DNA of 64,000 bases from NCBI GenBank assembly GCA_024711025.1, contig JANJTP010000041.1, positions 45,230 to 109,229 on the forward strand, written 5' to 3'. This document shows, one piece after another, positions 1 through 8,228 of the stretch. The notes under the pieces were generated by a model. The model searched no databases, was not told the origin of the DNA, and saw only the letters and a list, made by a program, of their open reading frames with translations. Position 1 is the first letter of the stretch. Each line of letters opens with the position of its first letter. The stretch is from Solirubrobacteraceae bacterium. Its GTDB lineage: Bacteria > Actinomycetota > Thermoleophilia > Solirubrobacterales > Solirubrobacteraceae. Made by a program: the position numbers and the translations under genes.

Positions 1-1484
1 CGGGTGCCGGGCCGCAGGTCGGCGATCACCGAGTAGCCGTAGATCAGCTCCATCGGGTGCTTCTCGAGCCCCCAGATCCCGTTGTTGCCCATCACGCCGA
101 CGACGTTCACGCCGTGGCGGGTGAGAGTGTCGAACTCTATGCCGCTGAAGCCGAACGCCCCGTCGCCGAGCAGCAGCACGACCTGGCGCCCCGGATGGGC
201 CAGCTTCGCCGCGAGGGCATAGCCGGGACCCGACCCCAGGCAGCCGAACGGCCCGGGATCGAGCCAGCAGCCCGGCTCGTAGGACTCGATCATCCGGCCC
301 GCATACGACACGAAGTCGCCGCCGTCGCAGACGACCACCGCGTCGCGATCGAGCAGCGCGGTGAGCTCGCGGTAGATCCGCATCGGGTGCAGCGGCGCAC
401 GGTCGTCGTCGAGCTCGGCGCGCTCGGCCGCCCGCCGCTCGTCCTCGATCGCGCGAAGCTCCGTGACCCAGGTGCCGGTCGCGTCCTCGAGGCCGGAGAT
501 GCCGGCGCGCAGCGCGTCGAGGGTCGCGCCGATCCCGCCGTAGAGCTCGGCGGCAACGGCGCGCGGGTGGTCACGGTCGGGCTCGGCGCGGTCGAGCACG
601 ATCAGCTCGGTGTCCGGGCCGAACGCATCGCCGAACGCGAGGCGGAAGTCCATCGGCACGCCGACGACGAGCGCCACGTCGGCGCCCTTCAGCCCCGCTG
701 AGCGAGCCCGCGAGAAGAACAGCTCGTGGTCGGCCGGTACGCAGCCGCGCGCCAGGCCGTTGAGGAAGGCCGGGATCCGCCGCTCGGCGACGAGCGCCAG
801 CAGCGCCTGCTCGCCGCGGCCCCACCACACGTTCGTGCCGGCCATGACGACCGGCCGCTCGGCGTCGCGCAGCAGCGCGATCGCCCGCTCCATTCCGTGC
901 ACGGCCGCAGGCTCGGCGCTCGCGTCCGGCAGCGGCGCCGCGGGCTCGGGCACGCCGGACTCCATGAAGACGACGTCGAGCGGGAAGTCGACGAACGCGG
1001 GGCCGGACTGCGGGCGCAGCGCCGCTGCGAGCGCGTCGTCGAGCAGGCCGGGGATGTCGGAGGTCTGCTCCGCGGTCGTCGCGAGCTTCGTCAGCGGGCG
1101 CACGAACGGCACGTGGTCGATCTCCTGAAGCGAGCCCATGCCCCAGCGCATCGCCGGCGCTCGGCCGCCCAGCACGATGAGCGGCGAGCCGCTCATCTGC
1201 GCGGAGGCGAGCGCGCTCATGCCGTTCGTCACTCCGGGGCCGGCGGTCAGCGCGGCGACGCCCGGCTCGCGCGTCACCTTGGCCCAGCCCTCGGCGGCGA
1301 ACGCCGCGGACTGCTCGTGGCGCGTGTCGACCAGCTCGATGCCCTCGGCGCGACAGCCGTCGTAGATCGAGAAGAGGTGGCCGCCGGACAGCGTGAAGAG
1401 CCTCGTCACACCGTGCTCACGCAGCCTCCGCGCGACCAGCCGGCCACCGTGGAGGCGGGTCGCCTCGTCGGTCTCGGTGCTCAT
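1..1484 (-). CDS. IlvG-like thiamine-diphosphate enzyme (acetolactate synthase large-subunit family), 3' end outside window
   Basis: A leftward reading frame runs off the window edge, so the ORF track misses it; about 494 residues are visible from the ATG at 1484. The N-terminal Pyr domain has the catalytic Glu in [15 protein letters not shown]. The C-terminal PP domain has [12 protein letters not shown]...NN, the ThDP/Mg binding motif. As I remember it, the N-terminus closely resembles mycobacterial IlvG ([29 protein letters not shown]). Family members decarboxylate 2-oxoacids or cleave 2-hydroxyacyl-CoA. No small regulatory subunit or ilvC is adjacent, so biosynthetic AHAS is uncertain and a 2-hydroxyacyl-CoA lyase-like role is possible. 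It is divergent from the HxlR regulator. Confidence 0.9.
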   Translation of the reverse strand, partial: MSTETDEATRLHGGRLVARRLREHGVTRLFTLSGGHLFSIYDGCRAEGIELVDTRHEQSAAFAAEGWAKVTREPGVAALTAGPGVTNGMSALASAQMSGSPLIVLGGRAPAMRWGMGSLQEIDHVPFVRPLTKLATTAEQTSDIPGLLDDALAAALRPQSGPAFVDFPLDVVFMESGVPEPAAPLPDASAEPAAVHGMERAIALLRDAERPVVMAGTNVWWGRGEQALLALVAERRIPAFLNGLARGCVPADHELFFSRARSAGLKGADVALVVGVPMDFRLAFGDAFGPDTELIVLDRAEPDRDHPRAVAAELYGGIGATLDALRAGISGLEDATGTWVTELRAIEDERRAAERAELDDDRAPLHPMRIYRELTALLDRDAVVVCDGGDFVSYAGRMIESYEPGCWLDPGPFGCLGSGPGYALAAKLAHPGRQVVLLLGDGAFGFSGIEFDTLTRHGVNVVGVMGNNGIWGLEKHPMELIYGYSVIADLRPGT

Positions 1485-1630
1485 GGGCGGCCAGCCTACG
1501 CCTTGGACGCGCACGCCGGGACGAGCGTCACGCCGGCTCGACGCCCCGCTCATCGCGTCGTTCCAGGCGCCCGCCCGCCGAACCGGTTCGATACCCGCCC
1601 GCGGCGCCCGTTCGAGACTGCGACGCCGGT

Positions 1631-1657
1631 TTGACAGCCGGCGCGGCCGGGTATCAC
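1631..1657 (+). promoter_or_regulatory. Possible promoter of the HxlR gene
   Basis: TTGACA (1631-1636) is followed after 15 bp by TATCAC (1652-1657), about 80 bp before the HxlR start. The -35 is a consensus match, but the spacing is shorter than the usual 16-18 bp. This is a motif match only. Confidence 0.3.
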
Positions 1658-1739
1658 GCTCGCTGCCACTCGATGCTGGCGTCGGCGTGTGCAGGGACGT
1701 GCCGGCGCGGAGGGTTCCCGTGGAAGGAGCGACGAGGCC

Positions 1740-2426
1740 ATGTCCCCGCCACCCCAGAAGCGCCATCCGTACGATCAGTGGTCCCCCGACGCGCGTGCGC
1801 TGGACGTCGTCGGCGACAAGTGGACGCTGCTGATCGTGCGCGATCTCGCCGGCGGCCCTCGCCGCTTCGTCGAGCTGCAGCGGACGCTGCCGGGCATCTC
1901 GACGGAGCAGCTTCGCTCGCGGCTGAACCGGATGGTCGCCGACGATCTGCTGACGCGCAGGCGCTACCGCGAAGTGCCGCCGCGCGTGGACTACGACCTG
2001 ACGGAGCGGGCCCGCGACCTGCTCGCCGTCGTCGCCGAGATCGCCCGCTGGGGCTACCGCCACGCCTGGGGGCAGCCGCGGTCCGGCGAGCGCATCGACA
2101 TCGGCGCGATCCTGCGCGCCACCTGCGGCGGCGGAGCACCGGACGGCCTGGAGGGAGCGGTCGAGCTGACCGTGTGGTCCGGCCAGGATCGCGGCGAGCT
2201 GCGCTACACGCTGCACGCACGCGACGGAACGCTCGGCTACCGCGAGTCCGGTGAGCCCGGCGCCCACGCCCACGTGACCGGCCCTCAGGAGGCGTACGTC
2301 GAGGCGTTCGGCCCGTCCCGCTCGAGGGTCGCCCTCCGCTTCGAGGGCGACCGGGAGCTCGCCGAGCGCCTGCTCGACGTCGTCGCGGGCACGGCGGCCA
2401 CGTCGAGCGCCGTCCCGGTCGCCTGA
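1740..2426 (+). CDS. HxlR-family winged-helix transcriptional regulator
   Basis: A 228-residue regulator. The N-terminal ~110 residues form an HxlR w[31 protein letters not shown], then [23 protein letters not shown]. The extra C-terminal ~100 residues look like a small ligand-binding or SCP2-like domain ([17 protein letters not shown]), which some actinobacterial HxlR proteins carry. The ATG at 1740 is chosen over the upstream in-frame start at 1689 because GAAGGAG lies about 11 nt before it and the HxlR domain starts soon after. It is divergent from the IlvG-like gene, which it may control; the effector is unknown. Confidence 0.85.
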   Translation: MSPPPQKRHPYDQWSPDARALDVVGDKWTLLIVRDLAGGPRRFVELQRTLPGISTEQLRSRLNRMVADDLLTRRRYREVPPRVDYDLTERARDLLAVVAEIARWGYRHAWGQPRSGERIDIGAILRATCGGGAPDGLEGAVELTVWSGQDRGELRYTLHARDGTLGYRESGEPGAHAHVTGPQEAYVEAFGPSRSRVALRFEGDRELAERLLDVVAGTAATSSAVPVA

Positions 2427-2446
2427 GCGCCCCGAGGCCGCGCGGG

Positions 2447-2725
2447 CTACCGTCGCTCGCGCAGCCGAGCCCGTGCCTCGTCCGCGCTGAGCCCCTCGAC
2501 GCGGACCGTCTTCTCGCGCGAGCGCGCGCCGCGCACGACGCGCACGCGCGACGGCGCCACGCCGAGCGCCTTCGCCAGCAGCCGCTCGAGCGCGGCATTC
2601 GCGCGACCCTCGACCGGTGGCGCGTTGACGCGCGCCGCGAGCACGCCGTCGTCACGTACCAGCACCTCCTCGCGACCCGCGCGCGGCGTCAGCCGTACCC
2701 GCAGCTCGCCGGGAGCGCCGCTCAC
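2447..2725 (-). CDS. DUF167 (YggU) family protein
   Basis: A 92-residue protein from a GTG at 2725, with the DUF167 signature [11 protein letters not shown]...[24 protein letters not shown] followed by [18 protein letters not shown]. The function of this small alpha/beta family is unknown. The ORF track extends it upstream to 2887, but family homology begins at [13 protein letters not shown]. The start lies in a 38-bp tandem duplication that also contains a second, out-of-frame GTGAGC upstream. It is convergent with the HxlR gene, about 20 bp away. Confidence 0.8.
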   Translation of the reverse strand: MSGAPGELRVRLTPRAGREEVLVRDDGVLAARVNAPPVEGRANAALERLLAKALGVAPSRVRVVRGARSREKTVRVEGLSADEARARLRERR

Positions 2726-2773
2726 GGCTCGAGCACCCGCAGCTCGCCGGGAGCGCCGCTCACGACTCGAGCA
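2698..2773. repeat. 38-bp tandem duplication over the DUF167 start
   Basis: Two adjacent 38-bp units (2698-2735 and 2736-2773) differ at one base (CTCACGGCTC versus CTCACGACTC). Each carries the GTGAGCGGCGCTCCC start region of the DUF167 gene. Because 38 is not a multiple of 3, the upstream copy opens a 13-codon frame ending in TGA at the real start (GTGA), while the GNAT remnant stops at the same point of the outer copy. Confidence 0.9.
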
Positions 2774-2948
2774 CCACGCGGACGACGCCGCCCTGCGGCG
2801 GCAGTCGTGGGACCCCGGTGAGGAAGCGCGCGCAGCGGCTCTCCGAGCGGAGTGCGTCGCAGCCGCGAGCCAGAAGGTCGGCATCACCTCGCTCGAGCGG
2901 CCGGATCACGACCTCGGAGCCGTCGCGCAGGCGTGCGGAGCGCTCCAT
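2760..2948 (-). pseudogene. Truncated GNAT acetyltransferase (N-terminus only)
   Basis: About 62 residues from the ATG at 2948: LRDGSEVVIRPLERGDADLL then LRSESRCARFLTGVPRL. This is the start of the actinobacterial 'DGS...IRPL...SRYRRFL' GNAT family, which normally continues for about 100 more residues including the acetyl-CoA loop. Here the frame ends after GGVVRVVLES at the 38-bp duplication and no acetyl-CoA site is present. I read it as a decayed remnant. A short functional peptide cannot be excluded. Confidence 0.6.
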
Positions 2949-3168
2949 CGGCGCCTGATCGTAGACGACGCCGTCCGGCGTTCCGTCCGAGGCCCCGCTA
3001 GGGTTTCGCGGCGAAACGTCATACGACCTGCCGAATCCCGGTGCGGCCATGCCCACCGGGAGCGGGGGAACCAACTTCAGGGGCAAAGCGACCGCTTCGA
3101 GGTCGCCGCGCAGCTCACCGCGCGAGCCCGTCAGCTCACCCCGTAGGCGTCAGGAGAGCGGTCCGGCG

Positions 3169-4341
3169 ATGCCCGACGACACGATCGACGCCCGTACCCG
3201 TACACGCGCAGCCGCGGTGCCGGCCGCTGCCGGCTGCGCCGTGCTCGCCGCCTGCGCCGCGCTCGCCGGCGGGTCGCTGACGAGCACCGCCGATGCGCGC
3301 CCGTCGGGCGGCTTGAGCGTGCCCGGCAAGCCGGCGGTCAGCGCTGCGATCTGCGCCGCCCAGCGCTCCTGGACCTGCGCCCGCGGGCAGGTCCTGACAC
3401 TGCGCGGCGAGAACCTGCAGGCCGTCAGGGCCGTCGTCTTCCTCGGTGCCGCCGGACGCCGCGACGACGTGCGCCTGCGGATCGGCGCCCGCGCGTCGAG
3501 CGCCGGCGAGCTGCTGGCGATCGTTCCCAAGCGTGCGCGCAGCGGGCGCCTGCGTCTCGTCAGCTCGATCGGCACGGCGGCGAACTCCGCCAAGCCGCTG
3601 CGCGTGGTCAACGACATACCCGGGATCGACGAAGCCGGCGGGACCGGCCGGATCTTCGCCGGCGGGCGCCTGCAGGCGACGTTCGCCTACCGTGCGGCTG
3701 CCCTCGGCGGCGAGGATGCCGCCGTCGAGGCGGTGCGGGTCAGCGATGGCGAGGTCGTACGCCGCTGGCCGCTGGCACCCGGACCGGACGGGCGCGGCGA
3801 GGTGCTTTGGGACGGGTTCGCCGGCGACGCGCCGGTTCGCACGGGCACCTACCTGCTGCGACTCAGCGAGGCGGCCGCCACGATCGCAGCCACCGAGCCG
3901 GGTCAGCGCGCCGAGGTCGAGATCATCGAGGGCTTCTACCCGATACGCGGCACGCACCGTGCCCCGAGCACGGCCACCCAGCGCTTCGGCGGCGCACGCG
4001 GCCACCAGGGCAGCGACCACTTCGCTCGCTGCGGGACCCCGCTCGCCGCGCACACCAAGGGCGTCGTGCACAAGGTCGCCTTTCAGTCGGCGGCAGGCAA
4101 CTACGTCGTCGTGAACACCCCCGACGGCGGCTCCTACGCCTACATGCACCTGCGCGACAGGCCGCTCGTGCGCGAGGGCCAGAGCGTCTTCACCGGGCAG
4201 CGCCTCGGCTACGTCGGCGAGACGGGGCGCGCCTGGGGCTGCCACCTGCACATCGAGCTGTGGAGCGCGCCCGGCTGGTACCAGGGCGGCCGGCCGGCGG
4301 ACTCCGAGCCGCTGATGCTGAGGCTCGACCGCTGGTCGTAG
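3169..4341 (+). CDS. Secreted M23 (LytM) metallopeptidase with N-terminal IPT/TIG-like region
   Basis: A 390-residue protein. The ATG at 3169 is preceded by AGGAGA and followed by a signal or anchor segment (AAAVPAAAGCAVLAACAALAGG). Residues ~60-130 resemble an IPT/TIG domain (LTLRGENLQAVRAVVFLG). The middle region resembles a FlgD-like Ig fold. The C-terminal LytM domain keeps the zinc ligands in GHQGSDHF and GCHLHIELW, plus YAYMHL. It probably cleaves peptidoglycan cross-links outside the membrane. The longer track start at 3049 lacks a ribosome site. Confidence 0.85.
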   Translation: MPDDTIDARTRTRAAAVPAAAGCAVLAACAALAGGSLTSTADARPSGGLSVPGKPAVSAAICAAQRSWTCARGQVLTLRGENLQAVRAVVFLGAAGRRDDVRLRIGARASSAGELLAIVPKRARSGRLRLVSSIGTAANSAKPLRVVNDIPGIDEAGGTGRIFAGGRLQATFAYRAAALGGEDAAVEAVRVSDGEVVRRWPLAPGPDGRGEVLWDGFAGDAPVRTGTYLLRLSEAAATIAATEPGQRAEVEIIEGFYPIRGTHRAPSTATQRFGGARGHQGSDHFARCGTPLAAHTKGVVHKVAFQSAAGNYVVVNTPDGGSYAYMHLRDRPLVREGQSVFTGQRLGYVGETGRAWGCHLHIELWSAPGWYQGGRPADSEPLMLRLDRWS

Positions 4342-4423
4342 GGGCCGAGCGTGGCGAGCGCGCCCATGCCGCCGGCCGTCTCGACGCCCGGTCGCCTCGC
4401 CGGGCAGACGGGCCCCTCCGAGG

Positions 4424-4507
4424 TCCCCGGGGAGGGTCTCGAACCCCCACGCCCTCGCGGGCAGCCGGTTTTAAGCCGGCCGCGTCTACCGATTCCGCCA
4501 CCCGGGG
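4424..4507 (-). tRNA. tRNA-Leu (anticodon UAA)
   Basis: 84 nt with a perfect 7-bp acceptor stem CCCCGGG/CCCGGGG, discriminator A and anticodon loop CTTAAAA (UAA at 4473-4471) on stem GCCGG/CCGGC. It has the long variable arm of class II tRNAs and a GGTTCGAGACC-type T arm. CCA is not fully encoded. A GCTAGC at 4519-4524 could supply overlapping -10 elements for this gene and for the divergent ECF gene. Confidence 0.95.
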
Positions 4508-4592
4508 CCGGCGGGAACGCTAGCTTGTCGTCATGCCGGCGCGTCGCCCTCGGGGCTACCAGCCGCAACCCCAGCCGTCGCACGGTGTTGCA

Positions 4593-6077
4593 GTGAGTGG
4601 ATCCACTGTGGAGAGCGCCGCAATAAAGAGCGCCGGCGTCGTCGGCATGCGCGGGCCGAGCCCGTTCCTGCGCCTGCAGAGCGACGAGCGCCTCGTGGCC
4701 CTCACGCGACGCGGCAACCAGGCCGCCTACGAGGTGCTCGTCGGCCGCTACGACGCGCGCATGCTGGCGTTCTGTCGCCACATGCTCGGCTCGAAGGAGG
4801 ACGCCGAGGACGTCGTCCAGGAGACGTTCGCCGCCGCGTACAACGCGATGGTCGCCGACGAGCGACCGATCAACGTCAAGCCGTGGCTCTACCGGATCGC
4901 GCGCAACCGCTCGCTGAACCACCTGCGCCGGCAGAGCGCGATAGCCGTCGACTCGCTCGAGCACCACGTCGCCGACCACGGCTCCTCGACCGCCGACAAG
5001 GTCGATCGTCGCGAGGACCTGCGCCAGCTCGTCGCCGACATCCAGGATCTCGCCGAGACCCAGCGCACGGCGCTGCTGCTCCGCGAGATCGACGCGCTCT
5101 CCTACGAGCAGATCGCTGAGGCGATGGAGACGACGGTGCCGAGCGTCAAGTCGCTGCTCGTCCGTGCGCGCGTCTCGCTCGCCGAGGCCGCGGAGGCGCG
5201 CAAGCTGTCGTGCGAGGAGGTGCGACTCGAGCTCGGCGAGGTCGCCGAGGGCCTCAAGCGGATCTCGCCGCCGGTTCGCCGGCATGTGCGCTCGTGCGAG
5301 CGCTGCGCCGGCTTCCGCCGCGAGCTGCGCCAGACGAACAAGGCGCTGGCGCTGATGCTCCCGTTCGGCCCGCTGCTCGTCGTGAAGAAGCTCTTCCTCG
5401 CCCAGCTCGGCACGACCGCCGGCGCCGGTGGTGGCGTCGTGGCCGGCGTCGCGGCGAGCGGGACGGTCGGAACGGCCGCGGGCGGCGCGGCCGGCGGCGC
5501 GCTGTCGGCCGGGATGAGCGCGGTCGTCTCGAAGGCCGCCGCGACGGTCGCCGCGGCGGCGATCGTCACCGCCGGGGCGGTCGAGGTGAGGCATGCGAGG
5601 AATCCGACGACCGCCCGCGAGCCGGCGGCCGTCGTCGCTCAGGCACCCCCTGCACCGCGGCCCGCGCTCGCGACGCCCGCGGCAGAGGTCCCGGACCGGC
5701 CGGCGATCCACCGCTCGCGCAAGCCCGCCGAGGACCCCGACGCGCCGGTCGCGCCACCCGTCTCCCAGCCGGCGCCCGCCGTGGCGCCGGACGGCAGCCT
5801 CGCTCCGGCAGCGCCGCCGGCGCCGTCCGGCACGCAGGAGGAGGTCGACGACATCGTCCTGCCCCCGCCCCCAACGCAGCCCCCGGCCCAGACGGCGCCG
5901 CCCGTCGATCCCGCCGCGCTGCCCGAGGTCGTGCCGCCTCCACCGCCGGCGGGTGCGCCCGCCGCGACGACGCCGCCGCCCGCGCCGGTCGAGACGCTCA
6001 CGCCTCCGCCGGATCCGACTCCGGCGCCGTCCGGGGCACCGACGCCGCCTGCCCCTCCCGCGCCGGGCTCGCCCTAG
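4593..6077 (+). CDS. ECF sigma factor fused to a zinc-finger anti-sigma-like domain, membrane segment and Pro-rich tail
   Basis: About 494 residues. Sigma region 2 is GNQAAYEVLVGRYDARMLAF...EDAEDVVQETF and region 4 is QRTALLLREIDALSYEQIAE...VKSLLVRAR. A HxxxCxxC motif (HVRSCERC) follows, as in zinc-binding anti-sigma (ZAS) domains. Then come a Gly/Ala hydrophobic stretch likely to cross the membrane (~GGVVAGVAASGTVG to AAAAIVTAGAVEV) and about 150 residues rich in Pro, probably outside the cell. This suggests a membrane-tethered sigma factor released by a signal or proteolysis. The start is uncertain: GTG 4593, ATG 4533 (leaderless after TAGCTT), GTG 4608 and ATG 4647 are all possible. Confidence 0.85.
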   Translation: MSGSTVESAAIKSAGVVGMRGPSPFLRLQSDERLVALTRRGNQAAYEVLVGRYDARMLAFCRHMLGSKEDAEDVVQETFAAAYNAMVADERPINVKPWLYRIARNRSLNHLRRQSAIAVDSLEHHVADHGSSTADKVDRREDLRQLVADIQDLAETQRTALLLREIDALSYEQIAEAMETTVPSVKSLLVRARVSLAEAAEARKLSCEEVRLELGEVAEGLKRISPPVRRHVRSCERCAGFRRELRQTNKALALMLPFGPLLVVKKLFLAQLGTTAGAGGGVVAGVAASGTVGTAAGGAAGGALSAGMSAVVSKAAATVAAAAIVTAGAVEVRHARNPTTAREPAAVVAQAPPAPRPALATPAAEVPDRPAIHRSRKPAEDPDAPVAPPVSQPAPAVAPDGSLAPAAPPAPSGTQEEVDDIVLPPPPTQPPAQTAPPVDPAALPEVVPPPPPAGAPAATTPPPAPVETLTPPPDPTPAPSGAPTPPAPPAPGSP

Positions 6078-6101
6078 GAGCAGGCTGACGGGCCCGCGGA
6101 T

Positions 6102-6121
6102 CCGCGGTCGCCCGACCGCGG
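6102..6121. terminator. Hairpin between convergent genes
   Basis: CCGCGGTCG-CC-CGACCGCGG, a 9-bp inverted repeat 25 bp after the ECF stop, overlaps another palindrome (CCGCGGATCCGCGG). There is no T-tract. It may terminate transcription between the convergent ECF gene and the 6223-6888 gene. Confidence 0.45.
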
Positions 6122-6131
6122 TCGCGCCATT

Positions 6132-6160
6132 CCCGTATCGGAGCGGCTTCTGCAGCCACG
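6132..6160. repeat. Half-copy of the CTTCTGCAGCCACG dispersed repeat
   Basis: CCCGTATCGG followed by GCGGCTTCTGCAGCCACG. It matches the right arm (TTCTGCAGCCACG) and the loop (GTAT..GG) of the hairpins at 24826 and 25042, but the left arm GTGGCTGCAGAAG is missing. It sits between convergent genes. Confidence 0.55.
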
Positions 6161-6222
6161 ATCGCCACGGGCAGGGTCCACGAGCCCCCGGGCGGGGATG
6201 ACCCGCCCTCGGCGTCGCGGGC

Positions 6223-6888
6223 TCACGCCCCCTCGGTGCCGAGCCGCAGCGAGCGGTAGGGCAGCTTCGTCGGCCCGACGGAGCCGACGTCGTCGGGCGT
6301 CGTGATCGACGCCGAGCGCGCGGTCAGCAGGGTGACGTCGATGCCTTCGCGCTGCGCCACCTCCTCGGCCAGCAGCAGCGTGCGCCGCCCGTACCAGGTA
6401 CGTCCGTCGCGCGTGAACTGGAACTGGATCTGGTACCCGGGCTGCTTGTTGACGTTGGCCCGCCCCTCCGCGCGCAACACGAACCCGGGGTAACGGGGCG
6501 CCATCGCGCCGACCATCCGCGCGGCGACGATCGGAAGGGTGCCCGACGAGTTGCCGCGGTAGGCGGGCATCCGCAGCGCGCGCACCGCGAGGCTCTGCGG
6601 ATCGCGCGCCCCGGCGCGCGTGCTCAGCAGCAGCGAATCGCCCGGCATGGGCCTCTCGCGCTCGAGCTGCGAGGAGTCGTAGCGCAGGTTGAAGGCGACG
6701 GGCTCCCGGACGACGACATGCTCCGCGCCCTCCCGCAGGACCGCCCAGCCGGCGACCAGCAGCACCAGCGCCGCCACGAGCGCCGCGGCGGCGAGCACGC
6801 GCCGCACCGGCGAGGCGCGGCGCCAGCGCGGCGCCAGGCTCTGGGGCAGCGTCGGCCCGAACCCGGGCTTCACGAGCGGCGTCGGCAC
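6223..6888 (-). CDS. Hypothetical single-pass membrane protein
   Basis: 221 residues from a GTG at 6888. After ~28 basic residues there is one membrane helix (VLAAAALVAALVLLVAGWAVL), then an extracytoplasmic domain of about 170 residues (VVREPVAFNLRYDSS...KQPGYQIQFQFTRDGRTWYGRRTLLL) that I do not recognise. The layout suggests an anchored, periplasm-facing protein. It lies 21 bp downstream of the RAM-domain gene and is probably in that operon (8218 to 6223). Confidence 0.7.
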   Translation of the reverse strand: MPTPLVKPGFGPTLPQSLAPRWRRASPVRRVLAAAALVAALVLLVAGWAVLREGAEHVVVREPVAFNLRYDSSQLERERPMPGDSLLLSTRAGARDPQSLAVRALRMPAYRGNSSGTLPIVAARMVGAMAPRYPGFVLRAEGRANVNKQPGYQIQFQFTRDGRTWYGRRTLLLAEEVAQREGIDVTLLTARSASITTPDDVGSVGPTKLPYRSLRLGTEGA

Positions 6889-6909
6889 CTGCCGCAGGGT
6901 ACTTCCGGC

Positions 6910-7194
6910 TCAGCGCGGCGGGTTGCCGACGTCGAACATGGCCTCGAGGTCGTGGCGCGAGAACGCCTCGAACGCGACCATGGTCTGAGTTCGGTGGATC
7001 CCGTCGACATGCGCGATCGTGCCGGCGACGACCTCGGCCAGCTGCTCGTGGCGCGGCACGCGGACCAGGACGACGAAGTCCCAGTCCCCTGTCACCGAGT
7101 AGGCCTCGGCAACCCCCTCGACCTCGGCGAGGCGGCCGCCGAGAGTCGCCAGCGCATCGCGATCGGCCTCGATCAGGACGATCGCCGTGATCAC
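6910..7194 (-). CDS. Stand-alone Lrp/AsnC ligand-binding (RAM) domain protein
   Basis: 94 residues matching only the C-terminal RAM domain of Lrp/AsnC regulators (AIVLIEADRDALATLGGRLAEVEGVAEAYSVTGDWDFVVLVRV). The N-terminal helix-turn-helix is absent. Such proteins bind amino acids as dimers or higher oligomers and may act as metabolite sensors or modify full-length Lrp proteins. The ATG overlaps the preceding hydrolase stop by 4 nt, implying translational coupling. Confidence 0.85.
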   Translation of the reverse strand: MITAIVLIEADRDALATLGGRLAEVEGVAEAYSVTGDWDFVVLVRVPRHEQLAEVVAGTIAHVDGIHRTQTMVAFEAFSRHDLEAMFDVGNPPR

Positions 7195-7883
7195 CGCAGC
7201 TCCAGGATCCCGCCCGGCTCGAGCACCGTGACGCTCGCCTTGCCGGTGCCCTGCACGTCCGCGGCGAACGCCTGCGCGTCGGTCTCGATCGGCGGGAACG
7301 TGTTGTAGTGGATCGGCACGACCTGCGGCGCCCCGATCAGCTCGCAGGCGACCACGGCGTCGAAGCGGTCCATCGTGTAGTGCCCGCCGATCGGGACGAG
7401 CGCAAGGTCGAGCCGGTCGCGGCGCCCCGGAAGCGCGAGATCGCTGAAGAGCGCCGTGTCGCCGACGTGGTAGATCGTCCGCCCGCCGATGCTCACGACG
7501 ATGCCGGCCGGAGTGCTGATCGTGCCGGACGGCGTCGTCGACGTGTGCCAGGCGGGCACCCAGCGAGCCCAGCCCCAGTCGAAGTCGATCGTCCCGCCGA
7601 GATTCGGGTCGTGCACCGGGTGGCCCTCGCCGAGCGCCGCGGACAGCTCCCCCGCGAGCTCCACGATTGCGGCGACCGGAGCCCCGGTGCGCCGCGCGAT
7701 CGCGACCGTGTCGCCAAGGTGGTCGCCGTGGCCGTGCGTCACGAGGATCGCGCTCGCTGCGATGTCCTGCGCGCGGGCGGCGGCCTTCGGGTTCCCCGTG
7801 AGGAACGGGTCGATCAGGACACTGACGCCCTCGTGCTCGAGCGCGAAGGCGGAGTGACCCAGGTAGCGGACGACGACGCTCAT
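7191..7883 (-). CDS. Metallo-beta-lactamase-fold hydrolase (UPF0173 type)
   Basis: 230 residues with MBL-fold metal motifs THGHGDHLGD, VPAWHTS, IYHVGDTALF and VVPIHYNTFP. This is the UPF0173 / UlaG-like group, with two metal ions and unassigned substrates. It is probably cytoplasmic, with no signal peptide. It overlaps the upstream gene by 4 nt and the downstream RAM gene by 4 nt (ATGA), so the three are coupled. The true substrate is unknown. Confidence 0.88.
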   Translation of the reverse strand: MSVVVRYLGHSAFALEHEGVSVLIDPFLTGNPKAAARAQDIAASAILVTHGHGDHLGDTVAIARRTGAPVAAIVELAGELSAALGEGHPVHDPNLGGTIDFDWGWARWVPAWHTSTTPSGTISTPAGIVVSIGGRTIYHVGDTALFSDLALPGRRDRLDLALVPIGGHYTMDRFDAVVACELIGAPQVVPIHYNTFPPIETDAQAFAADVQGTGKASVTVLEPGGILELR

Positions 7884-8218
7884 CCCTCTCCCTCCTCGGC
7901 CTGGCGGCGCAGCTCGACGGCGAGCTCCAGACCGACCGCGACCCCGATCAGCATTCCGACCCGCGACTCCTCGGCGACCAGCGTACGAACCCCCGTCAGG
8001 CGCTCGCCCGTGTCGTCGATCGCGCTGACACGAGCGACCTCGGCGTCGTGGGCCTTGTCGAAGAAGCCCCCGGCGTGCAACGTCTCGGCGAGGATGCGCT
8101 GCAGGCCCGGCGCGGCGTGCGTGACGATCTCCTGGGCGTGCGCGAAGCGCTCGCCGTCGGCCGCGAGCGCCGCGATCGCCGAGTCCACCTGCTCTGCGCT
8201 GTGACGCCGGCCGTCCAT
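7880..8218 (-). CDS. Hypothetical helical protein, first gene of the coupled MBL/RAM operon
   Basis: 112 mostly helical residues (HSAEQVDSAIAALAADGERFAHAQEIV...RVGMLIGVAVGLELAVELRRQAEEGEG). I do not recognise a family. The ATGA overlap with the hydrolase makes it a real gene. The segment VGMLIGVAVGLELAVEL is too charged at its ends to be called a membrane helix confidently. Confidence 0.7.
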   Translation of the reverse strand: MDGRRHSAEQVDSAIAALAADGERFAHAQEIVTHAAPGLQRILAETLHAGGFFDKAHDAEVARVSAIDDTGERLTGVRTLVAEESRVGMLIGVAVGLELAVELRRQAEEGEG

Positions 8219-8228
8219 GCGGCGGAGC

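Noticed and set aside
1580-1589. GAACCGGTTC palindrome between the IlvG-like and HxlR genes
   Set aside because: Only 10 bp and GC-rich; no second copy found nearby to support an operator.
4596-4607. Perfect 12-bp palindrome AGTGGATCCACT as an operator of the ECF gene
   Set aside because: It lies within or right at the uncertain 5' coding end, and a 12-bp palindrome can arise by chance; not reported as a site.
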